A stretch of DNA of 64,000 bases from Vigna angularis (taxonomy: Eukaryota; Streptophyta; Magnoliopsida; Fabales; Fabaceae), in the NCBI RefSeq assembly GCF_016808095.1, contig NC_068971.1:22246501-22310500 (forward strand). Reading direction: 5' to 3'. Below, in pieces: positions 45,139 to 55,285 of the stretch. Made by a program: the position numbers and the translations under genes. Below the pieces are notes generated by a model. It worked only from the letters and a program-made list of their open reading frames with translations. It was not told where the DNA came from and made no database searches. Position 1 is the stretch's first letter, and each line of letters opens with the position of its first letter.

Positions 45139-48100
45139 AACTCCCCCAAACTTACAACTTTGCTTGTCCTCAAGCAAAAGTACTTCACGTAGTAAACAAT
45201 TCAATCACGATAGTCTAGCAACTCAAGCATAGTTGCAATCAAATAAACAAAATCAATCATGCTTGCTCAACTTGGAAATTACATTCAAGAGATAAAATGG
45301 CCTTAGCAAGCTAAACTTCAATCATGGTGCTCACAATTTAAAATCACAAGATAGATGTAATTGATAGATCAACAAACGTGGCAAGATGTTTTCATTGAAT
45401 GCATGGAACCATCCTTCACCAAGAAAAGTGTTTCACTCAAGCACAATGGTGTATAAGGATGTGTGTCTAACTCTCAACTATCACAGTGTTACACAAATTA
45501 AATTTATCGTTCGTTTCACAATATCAAACACATTCACAAGCAAGTTAGCATCACAAGGACTTTTTAAGGCTTGTAATGTGGCTGGGCTAAGAAGAAAAAT
45601 TAGTTTTTCTGGACAACAAAGCACCTTGAGCTAAGAGATAAAACAATTTACTTCATGATATAGCATTAGTCTCTCTCTTTGCTTCATAATTGGATAAACC
45701 ACTTCTCAACTTATTTCCCAATTCTTTTTCAATGAATTCATTTTTCTTTCTCTTCTTCTTCTTTCTTCTTTTTCTTTCTTTTTGACTCATTTTGCTATTT
45801 TCTCAATGCTCCCTTATTTCAAAAACTCCCCCAAACTTAAACAATTCTCCTTATCCTAACATATATGTTCATCTCAACTCAAGGTAAGGAGGTAAAGGAT
45901 TTTTCAATAAGCTTAAGGTTCCAGGGGTGAGAAAGTTTTTCTTCAAGGTTCAAGTGTTTTGCATTGGCTTTTAGGCTCAAAAATGTAGAAGAGGTTGAAG
46001 AACAAGATGGCCTTGATCATTTGTAACAAGCAAGAAAATAGTTCAAATAGAGAAACTCAAGCAAAATCAACTGTGATTTCAAAGTGATAGCACTCAACAA
46101 TAAACTCTGGGCACAACATCTCACAGGTTTACTCAGGGTTCCAAAGTTTGATAAACATCATGCCAAGAATATTGATCACAATTAAAACCAAGCATCCATC
46201 TAAACATATACAAGCAACCACAACCTCTATTCAACAAACTTAACCACATAATCTCAATTAAATTTTCGAAGAAATTTTCATAGATAAAGAGCAAGCACAA
46301 AAGATTTGTATTCAATTCAAGGATAACATATGATTCACTCGAATCACCAAACCAATTGCAAAAGAACTATCTACTAGGCAAGTCAAAAAGAAATCAAAAA
46401 CAAAAAAACTGAAAGTAAATAAGAACTGGAAATTAAAACTGAAAAACCGATCAAAATGGACTCTTTGCAGCTCCAACAGTGTAGAACACTAGCTTCACTT
46501 TTCATATGTAACATCTTCCTCCTCCAGTAGCTTATACTCCGCAACTGCTCCACCTCCCCCATCAGTAGGGGCCTGGCCCCCAGGCCATGCTGCACGAGCA
46601 GCAAAATCTTCAAGTCATATGTTTCTCAGCTCAAGCATGCCTCAAAGGTTGACCAATGGTGGTTTTGAACTCTTTAATTCCTAAGGAAGATCTTATCCTG
46701 TAACAAGAAAGCTCAAAGTAAAATTAGTATCTCATAGTCAATAATTGAAGAGAAAGGTCCAAAAACATACTAAAAGAAATGTGCAAAAGAAAGCAAAGAA
46801 ACAAAACAATGAAAGTCAAAACAAACAAAGACAAAAGTACAGGAACATAGAGGGAAGTCTTAAAATTAAGCTTCCCAAAGGTACAACAACACAAAAAGGT
46901 TTAAAAACACATCAAAAGAAGTGTGTGAAAGAGTGCAAAGAAAGAGAAAACTCAAAATCAATCAACAAAAATTAGGTGCAGAACCAGTTTTTTAAGGTGT
47001 TGGGCGTCATATCAGTTTTTCGCTTAAGCTAAAAACTTTTAGCTTAAGCTAAATTTACAGAAGAATATTTCGCCCAGGCTAGAAAGTTTTAGCTTAAGCG
47101 AAAATGTTCCAGTAGCACCCCAACTTTCAGCCTAAATCTCGCCCAAGCGACTCAGTTTTAGCTTAAGCGAAAATATTTCAGTGGCACCCCAACTTTCAGT
47201 CTAAATCTCGCCCAAGCGACTTAGTTTTAGCTTAAGCGAAAATATCAGCAAAACTTATTTTTCAGTTTTCTGCATATCTCGCCCAAGCGAGAAAGTTTAG
47301 CCTAAGCAAAAATAATGCAGATTCTTGCGAGATTGGCCACTCACCCTATGATTTTTTTTTTCTACACCTTCATTCAATGCACTTACACACAAACCAAGCT
47401 AAAACTAACATAATACACTTATACAAACCACAAAAACAACATTACAACTCAAAAATCACGAAAATGCAACCAAACACAACATACATAACATAAACCAATA
47501 ATGCAAATGACACAAAAATGACACAAACATAAGTAAAAAGGGTAAGAAAATTGGGTTGCCTCCCAAAAGCGCTTGTTTAACGTCATTAGCTTGACGGTTT
47601 ACTCAATGAAGTGCAAATGTTGTTGTTGGTGTGCTCCTTTCACCAACTCTTCTTGAATCACTTTCTAGTCACCAAATCAATTCTCAAAGCATAAGAATCT
47701 TCATTTTTGCCCTTCCACTACCTTGAAATCTTAAAACACTCAATCTTCTTGATCAACTTTGGCTTGCTAGGCTTGAGTTCCTTGCCTCTCATCAAAGGGT
47801 GGTGGTGACTAGTCTTTCTCTTTTTCTTCTCCCTTTCTTGTTTATCTTTTACTTAGCACTTGGAGCATCTTCAAGGGAGGAAGAATTTGGGGCAGCTTGT
47901 GATGCTCAACATAGTTGTCTCCTTGTGTCCTATAATTCCTTCAATCTCAGGGTCTTCATGATGCTTTTGAGGCTGCAGTCCTCCTTATGTGAACATCTCC
48001 CTGCATACACTTAGACACAACTAGGCTAAAGCCACAAATTAGCCCAAATAAAAGTGAAAATCTATTTACAACAAAAGAGTTAGTTCTATATACAAAATCA

Positions 48101-48146
48101 AGTCTACATAAGTTAGAAACCTCACAAAAGTCTAGTATTGACACGA
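45139..48146 (-). other. Internal region of the non-autonomous element, non-coding
   Basis: The plus strand starts AACTCCCCCAAACTTAC, whose complement is the polypurine tract next to the 3' LTR. Similar CTCCCCCAAACTTA recurs at about 45824. The rest is AT-rich, with a C/T run (45720-45790) and an A-rich stretch (46740-46970). Scattered small frames match nothing. Near the primer site (47560-48140) the sequence is mixed, with no gag core. The array at 47015-47310 is described separately. Confidence 0.7.
47015..47310. repeat. Internal array of AGCTTAAGCGAAA / TCGCCCAAGCGA motifs
   Basis: About eight copies of TTTTAGCTTAAGCGAAAAT-like and CTCGCCCAAGCGA-like words. The clearest part is a 69-bp tandem unit (about 47130-47270) containing CACCCCAACTTTCAG. 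The core CGCTTAAGC/GCTTAAGCG is the same palindrome as in this element's LTR promoter module. Confidence 0.75.
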
Positions 48147-48165
48147 GTCCCCGGCAACGGCGCCA
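48147..48165 (-). other. Primer-binding site of the non-autonomous element
   Basis: The minus strand reads TGGCGCCGTTGCCGGGGAC, six bases inside the 5' LTR. This is the form commonly seen in Athila-like plant elements (tRNA-Asp type in the literature). It is intact, unlike the decayed copy at 32245. Confidence 0.85.
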
Positions 48166-48171
48166 AAAACT

Positions 48172-49375
48172 TGTTAAACTCTTTGGCAAGTGCACCAAAT
48201 CGTTCAAGTAATAAATCGTGGTAAGACCAGGTATCGTTTTCCCAAGAGACTCGTAATACTAGAAAATTGTGCGATTAAAAACTCCTCTAGACTCAAGAAC
48301 AACTCATCATTTAAGAATATGTGCAAAAAGATAAATTCACAAGTAATTACAAGGTTGGACTTTGGTATTGAAGGCACTTGGAAATGGAAAAGACTAGAAA
48401 TGGTATGAAATGACATTGTTAAGGTTAGTTTTCACCAATGCACTCTTGTGTATAACCAATTTCATCTCCTCTCTATCAATTTACTAAAGTCAATCCACTA
48501 AAACACTCTAGCCCTAATCCCTTAGGTGAAAGAGCCTAGGTTTTCCTTATCAAACTCCAATCCCTTGGACAATCTAACAAGCAAACCCGCATTAAGAACT
48601 AGGATCTAAGACAACATGTGAATCATATCCCATCCCTGGCTCAATGACCCACAAGGACTCTTGTTTCAGTTCAAGATTTCATATCCCATCCCTGGCTCAA
48701 TGAAACCCTAAAATCAAGTCATGAACGTCCCCATTACATGCAAACTTTAAGATCGGAAACAAGAATACTAGTAATAGATAGAAAAGGCATTTATAAATAC
48801 GAAACAATCATTCATTACACAAGAGTTCATAGGCTACATCTAACCCTAACAAGATGAATCTGGTTCTCCATTTCCATGGAGAACCCTAAAGCTTACAAAC
48901 ATGGAAGATGGAAGAAGAAGGAGACCCAAAGGAAGAGGAGGAGATGTTTCCACAAGCTCCTCGCGCCCTCCATGAGCTCCAGACGTGAAATCGCACCTCC
49001 AAAGAACCAAAGACCATTTTTCTTTCTGCCTCGTGAGTATATATACTGCCCGAATTCTCGCTTAAGCTAAATTATTCTCGCTTAAGCGAGAATTCTTCTT
49101 GGAGAAGATAGTCATTCTCGCTTAAGCGAAAATGACTGTTAAATCAATGACTTCCTGGATCATCGAGGCTCTTCAATGTAATGGAGGATCTTCCTAACAT
49201 CAAAATAGATCAAAGAAAACAAGGGATTAGAGTATTATTTACGTAATGTAGCCCAAAATATAGATAAATACTAAAACTAAATAAAAGAGAGGATTTAAGC
49301 AAGTAATAAGCTAAAGAAGAGTTGATTTTGCTACTAAAATGATGCTTAAGTTAATGGTAAGAATTAGCATTATCA
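48172..49375 (-). mobile_element. 5' LTR of the non-autonomous gypsy element
   Basis: 1204 bp and near-identical to 43936-45138, with a few substitutions and one extra base near 49350. It is followed by the TSD TCCAT and then by Athila integrase codons. Confidence 0.92.
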
Positions 49376-49862
49376 TCCATCCACAACTAAAAGCTTCAAG
49401 GTTAATGGGCACAGACTGAAGCCTTTCCTCAACAATCATTCTTTATTGGATATGGTGGAGGAGGAAACCTCTTTGCTAGAGTCAGCTTCATTTTCCCCTA
49501 ACTTAGGGAGTTTTCTTTTCTCCTTCCTTTCTAACTTTTATTGCACTTTGTCTATATCTTTTGTTGTTCTGATTGTTGATATGATGTTTATGCTACATTG
49601 AGGACATCGTGTAGTTTAAGTGTGGTCTATTGGGGGAGATTTTTCTTTGTTTAGGTTTTGTTTTCTAGGTTGTTTCTAGGTATTTTTTTGTTGTATCTTG
49701 TGTACAATTTTGCATATTTCCCTTGATTTCTGGACTTTGTTTTAAGTTGAAGACTTCTGATTCACTTCATTGATACTATAATTGGTTTGAAATCCTTGCT
49801 TTTCTATGCTTGGAAAGATGATTATGATGTTTGAGAGGTTGAATTGAGTGTGATAGAGATAC
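49376..49862 (+). pseudogene. Athila integrase end and start of 3' non-coding tail
   Basis: The first hundred bases read SFKVNGHRLKPFLNNHSLLD, the conserved C-terminus of Athila integrase. The T-rich tail with GGGGGAGATTTTTC (49630) follows; it has no coding content and is typical of the region before the Athila 3' LTR. Confidence 0.75.
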
Positions 49863-51540
49863 TGTTAGAACTGTTCAGTTAAAATAAAATTGAATGCATA
49901 AAACACAAATTGAATTGGGAATCTAAATTGAGTGCAACGAACGGAAACACAAATTCCAATGAAAGCATCAAATGAAACAACACATGAAATTAGAAGCATG
50001 AAACGAAACAAAAAAGGACATTTGAAGCAAGAAACAAAATTGCAATTGAAAACATAAATGTTTCATTACAAAGAAAGGGAAAGAGAACAAAACCTAAAAC
50101 CCCCCAAAGGGGGAGAATAAGAAAATGCCCAAGAGCCTAAAACCCGACAGAGAAAACGTGAAAAATAGGGGAGAGGAAGGTGTTACCAATGAGGAGCATT
50201 GGTACTTTGAAGATAAAATATTTTTATGATGCTGCAAGTGATAAAACTCGAAGAATCAAGTTTTAAAAGCACTTTCGTAGTTTGCAAATGTATTAGGAAA
50301 GATTTCAACTTGTAAACACTTAGAAATCTCGTATCTTTAAGTTAGTTACGTATATAATCGATTATATGGTAGAATAATCGATTATCATGAGCCTTCTTGA
50401 AAAACCATTTTGCTCTGGAATAATCAATTATTACTCCAAATAATTGATTATCACTGGTCCTGATGAGAACTGCACAAGTCCTTGGAATAATCGATTGTTC
50501 CTCAGAATAATCGATTGTTCCTCAGAATAATCGATTATAACTTTTTCAAAAAACCCTGTAACGGACTTAAATAATCGATTATCACTAACAATAATCGATT
50601 ATCACTAGCAGTTGTAATCTATCTTTTCACTTCAGACCAGTTGTCCATATATAGTTTTTTTTAAAACCCTTAGAGGGTTAACTATGAGCTTTTTAAGAAT
50701 ACAGTGTAATTGAGGAAGTTCTAAAAAGCTGGTTCACTGCATTGCTTGGTCTCATGAATAGGAGAAGCTCGCGCTTTGTGTGTCAAAGGTCGGAGCGATT
50801 CTCTTCGAGTTGGCAACGTTGCTATTCTTCTGGTTCGTTGGTTGAAGTAAGATTCTGACTGCACTGTTCTGGTTCGTTGGTCGAAGGAAGCACCCTTCTG
50901 GTTCGTTCGTCGAAGGAAGGTTTTGTTATTATATTCTCTTTCACTCTGTTGTAATCTATTGAACTATTTTTAGTGAAAACATTAATCACTTTTTATAGTG
51001 ATTAACAATTGGACGTAAAATCTTTTGATTCAAATGTTCGATAAATTTTCTCTAAGAAAACTAATTTTATAAAAACGGACCATATTAACTTAAGTTGTGA
51101 CCGAACACGCTTTCCGCTTATTTTAATCTGCTGCGCGACTCTAAGATACCGGTTGTCCTGATACCGACAGAAGGAAAGTGAAATCTGATTTGCGGTTTAT
51201 AGACCCCAAATTACAAAAATGTTCTTCTTATTGGCTTCTCCTAAATGTTGACAAAAAATGGGTCCAAAGTCATAAAGTTTGACCCAATTACATTATAAAC
51301 GAATTTAAAACGAAATTAAACTATAATGTTGACGTGGCCAAGCTCTTCGTGTCCCAAAATATGATTCCAAAATTGCCCTACAAATAATAATTGGAATAAT
51401 TAAGAAAAATAATTTAAATTAATTAAAATAACAATTATTAGTCAAATTAAGCCCAAATAGTGAAAATGAGACAATAATCGAGAATTAAACACAATTTGGT
51501 ACGAAAAGCTAAGTGAATAGTACAAAATAATGATTCATCA
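49863..51540. mobile_element. Probable solo LTR split by another solo LTR
   Basis: The ends are TGTTAGAAC and GATTCATCA, flanked by GATAC (49858-49862) and CATAC (51541-51545), which match at four of five bases. The Athila tail appears continuous across (GAGATAC then CTTGTGTG). Without the nested LTR it is about 684 bp. It has no coding sequence. The family is not recognised. Confidence 0.55.
50181..51169 (+). mobile_element. Solo LTR of the SIRE-like copia family, 989 bp
   Basis: TGTTACC...ATACCGACA, with the perfect 5-bp TSD GAAGG (50176-50180 and 51170-51174). Homologous throughout to the LTR at 35457 but well diverged. ATAATCGATTAT palindromes occur at 50354 and 50374, with altered forms to about 50610. 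It is a different, older or separate subfamily copy. Confidence 0.9.
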
Positions 51541-51545
51541 CATAC

Positions 51546-52543
51546 CTTGTGTGAAAATTTGAGCCACTTGATATTCTTTCTTGTGTGTGATATGTCTCTT
51601 GATTTCATGCACATATGCCTTGGCTTGACTCTTGTTGATAATTCTTGATTTGATATGCATGTTTGGAAGTGATAAAGGCAGTTTTGTTCTTGAGCCTCTC
51701 TAGCCAAATAAGCCTACATTATTTTAATCCTTTGATAACCCCCTTGAGCCTATGCTTTCCCCTTTTCTTTCCTTTGAAGCTCATCAATTAGCCTTAAGTG
51801 AAAAACTATGATTACCTTAACCTTAGGGAATTTTGGAGCTTCAGAATTGTTTTGGGAACAAGTGTGGTCTTCTTGGGGATTATGATGAATTGGCTAGTTG
51901 GTTCCTCTTCTTGGTTGTTGTGTATATATGTGTGCATCTTGTCTCAAACAATTGTGTTCTAAAAAGAGAGAAAAGAAAAGAGACAAGACAAGAAAAGAAA
52001 GAAAAATTACAAAAAATGAGAAAAATAAATTTTTTTTGAATAATGGAGTCAAGAAGAGGATTGAATTAGAGGTTTTGGGTGTGATTTAATTGTATTTTCA
52101 CTTGTTCCCCATTGCTCCTCTATTATTTTTGGTTTGTAGCTTCTCATCCATATTTTATCCTCCTTTGTTCTTGGCCTGATTACAACCATGAAAAGACCTT
52201 TTGATTTGAACATGCATATGTTTTGGGTGTTTATATTAGAGGCTTGCCAATTCTGTTTGTTGCTTGCTTTCTTGAGTGCATTGAGTTGAAATTGTTTACC
52301 CTATACACTTGAGAGATACAATGATAGTGCATTTGTGAGATTCTGTTGCTTTTCATTCACCTTTTGAGCTGATTGATTATTTTGCCATGTCTGGATATGC
52401 TTGGATGATTACCATGACTATCTGGTTTCTTTGATTCTTTATGTGTTCGAGTTGTCTACTCCTTTTCTTTTTCCAGATTCCTTGAGGATTGTGTAAATCT
52501 GTTTACTTTCTTGTTAGTCTTATATTTTTGTGTGCTGAGGTTG
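51546..52543 (+). other. Athila 3' non-coding tail
   Basis: The plus-strand sequence continues the tail interrupted at 49862. It is T-rich, with an A/G run at 51960-52030. Short frames (51833-52039) are not genes. It ends where the Tekay LTR begins at 52549. The expected Athila 3' LTR is not seen and may lie beyond the Tekay array. Confidence 0.5.
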
Positions 52544-54228
52544 TACCATGTAACACCCAAATATTTTAAAGGATATTACTGATAGTAGAGACTAAATTAA
52601 TTCGATATCTCATATAAACAATCAAACTTTATTTCAATTACTCCAAAGTACAATACCAAACTTACAAACTTTAAACAATATAGTATTCACCGTTGACATT
52701 TCAACTTTTAAATTTTACACAACATAATCTTCCCAATACAAATTTATTCTTTTTACAAAAATCCATGAAAGGTTTTCCCCGCATCTCTCTCATCTCTAAG
52801 CTTTTTCAACCACATCTGCAACATTATCTAATCACATATAACATGAGTTATATGATCATAGCATAAACAAATAAGGGTAAGCCAACCATATCAAATCAAT
52901 CATTAAACTTTTAATAAGCATAGTTTAATCATTTATTTCTACAATTACTCAAATATTATTACCCCGATGTCATTAATTCATCATTATCAAAATCATCTTC
53001 CTCAATTTCATAAACCTTACAATTTATACTATGCTTACTCATGAAGCCTTATGGTCAGACCGCTCTCTGCCTGCTTCCTTAAGCCTCACCTGTATACTAT
53101 GTCTTACTCTCTGAAGCCTTATGGTCAGACCGCTCTCTGCCTGCTTCTATAAAACTTATGAACCACATATTTATGTCAAAGCCTTATGGTCAGACCACTT
53201 GCTGCCTGCTTTCATTAACCTCAGGTGTTACTTTGTTCATACCAAGCTCTCATGGTATAACCGAACATACTACTTCCCGTAGGAAACATCATTTCATAAG
53301 CAATAATTTCTTATATCCACTCCAACATTTCATCACATCAATATTTCATACTCTCTTCTCCACTCCAACATTTCATCAAATCAACAATTCATAACCTCTT
53401 CTCCACATAACTCAATCATGTTCATTCTCTAATCATAATTTGACAATAACCTATTTTGGTGTCAATAAATTAAACATATCGCCAGCTATCATACTTCATA
53501 TTATGAACTCATTTTTGACCATAACAAGTATAACTCAACATATTTTCACCAATTAAAGATTCATAGATCAGCCAAAACATTTCATCATATCTTAGCCACT
53601 ACGTATTAAAGTCTGAACTCAATGTAACGATAAATAAAATATATATGAAGTTTTTACCATGATAACTTTATGCATCTCTAATTAACTTATTTTATTTTAA
53701 TTTCATCCTATTAGAGATCTTTCTTTACCCCAATTGGTCACCGGAGAGGACCCAGATGTCTGAACGCATCAAACTCACCTTCGACGCCAACACATATGAC
53801 TAGTTACAACTGACTGGACCAGGCCAGGGCTGCTCTATGATCAGGGATGTGCCAACTCAGGTTTTTAAGGTTCCTCTATCCTACCAACAAAGGGAGGCTT
53901 TCAATAATTAACAATTTATTTATTTAAATTATCTACCTTGTTCGCTTATGCTCTAAATCTAAAATGCCTAATTTTAATATTTTTACTTCCTCTTACAACA
54001 ACCTCAAATAGTATCACTACATCTATTTAATACTCATATACAAGTTATTACAGAATCCTTACTCCAGACCTTCCAACAAGATCAATTTCAGCCAAGAAAC
54101 TCATTCATGATAGAATTCATACAAGATAATTATAAACAATTACCCATAATAAGATATTACTATAAATGGTCATAGAAGAATACAATATTTGACAATCATA
54201 AGAATAATCTTAATATAAAAATTCATGG

Positions 54229-54575
54229 GAAACAAGAAGTTGAATCTGGCAGAGCCGGTTAGACAACTTCTAATCCATCCCAAAATACAATATAATTAAA
54301 TAACAAGAACAATACATGTCTGGGGAAATAAGAAGTTGAATCTGGCAGAGCCGGTTAGACAACTTCTAATCCTTCCAAAAATGCAATAAAATAAATAAGT
54401 AAAGCAATAAATAGTTTGGGGAAACAAGAAGTTGAATCTGGCAGAGCCGGTTAGACAATTTCTAATCCTTCCAAAATACAATAAAATTAAATAAGGAAAA
54501 CAATAGAATGTTTGGGGAAACAAGAAATTGAATCTGGCAGAGCCGGTTAGACAATTTCTAATCCTTCCAAAATAC
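54229..54575 (-). repeat. 96-bp tandem repeat in the Tekay LTR, four copies
   Basis: TGAATCTGGCAGAGCCGG recurs at 54241, 54337, 54433 and 54529, exactly 96 bases apart. The repeated segment gives a 108-codon repetitive frame on the minus strand that is not a gene. The same array is at 61379-61725. Confidence 0.92.
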
Positions 54576-54938
54576 AAAAATAAACAACTAATAACATACA
54601 AGTGGCATAACATAATCAACATTACATTTTACAACTATCACACTTGGTTATCAACACAAAGCATACTCTCATTTAAAATTTAAGATCATACAGAAACAAA
54701 ATACTCCATATTCAAGATATAAGATCAGAAAAAGCAAAATATAGCATATCCAAGACTCAAGATAATACAAAAGGAAATACTCAAAGTTAGGTCCCCTTAC
54801 CTCTATTACAGACTTAATCCCCTCGTCCTCTGAAAACTTCCAGAATATCCCCTTTGCAAAATTTGAAATTCTTCCAACTCTCTTCTCTCAAAAATTTTCT
54901 AAGTTCTTTGGTGTAAATTTTCAGCCTCCCCCCCTTGG

Positions 54939-55180
54939 CTATTTATAGTAAAAAAATTTACTATTCATTTTTACTATTCATTTTAACTATTCATTTTTTT
55001 ATTCATTTTACTATTACAAAAATAATTTTTTATTTGCAATTTGATAAATTCTGATCTCAAAGCTACGTGGAACACTTATCCTTTCCAAAAATATTTTTAT
55101 TTTATTTTTTTTTTTACTATTCACTTTTTACTATTCACCTTTTACTATTCACAATTTACTATTCACTTTTTTTTTATCTA
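54939..55180 (-). promoter_or_regulatory. Tekay LTR TATA box and upstream ACTATTCA repeats
   Basis: The minus strand reads CTATAAATAG at 54939-54948. Directly upstream on that strand lie about ten copies of GAATAGTAAAAAT-like words (54958-55165). The copy in the second LTR has its TATA at 62089-62098. Confidence 0.65.
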
Positions 55181-55216
55181 GTATTTAACTTACAAATATT
55201 TTTCAAGGATCTTACA

Positions 55217-55230
55217 ATCTCCCCAACAAC
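55217..55230 (-). other. Polypurine tract of the Tekay element
   Basis: The minus strand reads TTGTTGGGGAGAT immediately before the 3' LTR. An identical copy at 62367-62380 adjoins the second LTR, on the partial unit's side. Confidence 0.75.
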
Positions 55231-55285
55231 AATTATTTTCGCCCTCGAAAATTATTTATTTAAACAAAGACTATCTAACAAAAGA

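Larger units (their letters stand above)
43936..49375 (-). mobile_element. Non-autonomous Ty3/gypsy-type LTR element, 5440 bp
   Basis: Two LTRs (43936-45138 and 48172-49375), with the perfect 5-bp TSD TCCAT (43931-43935 and 49376-49380). The primer site at 48147-48165 and the polypurine tract at 45139-45150 place it on the minus strand. The internal region is only 3.0 kb and has no gag or pol words in any frame, so it must borrow proteins, most plausibly from an Athila-type partner with the same primer site. By eye the LTRs differ at about six positions, so the insertion is young. Confidence 0.92.
30876..52543 (+). mobile_element. Athila-type Ty3/gypsy element, decayed, host of nested insertions
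   Basis: Plus-strand order: 5' LTR (30876-32239), decayed primer site, RT (32290-32880), RNase H (32884-33283), integrase (33284-33640, 34977-35456, 43540-43935, 49376-49480) and a long non-coding tail (to 52543). Gag and protease are deleted, since RT begins within about 60 bases of the primer site. Four separate insertions interrupt it, and the pieces are colinear across all four. No 3' LTR is seen before the Tekay element at 52549. Stops show that it is long dead. Confidence 0.85.
52549..55216 (-). mobile_element. Tekay LTR, first copy (3' LTR of the complete unit)
   Basis: 2668 bp, TGTAACACCC...GATCTTACA on the plus strand. It contains three copies of AAGCCTTATGGTCAGACC (53043, 53113, 53178), a 96-bp tandem repeat (54229-54575) and an (ACTATTCATTTTT)n tract next to the TATA box. 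By eye only about four or five bases differ from the second copy. Confidence 0.93.

Noticed and set aside
54296..54622. 108-codon repetitive frame in the Tekay LTR
   Set aside because: Translation of a 96-bp tandem repeat inside an LTR; duplicated identically at 61446-61772.
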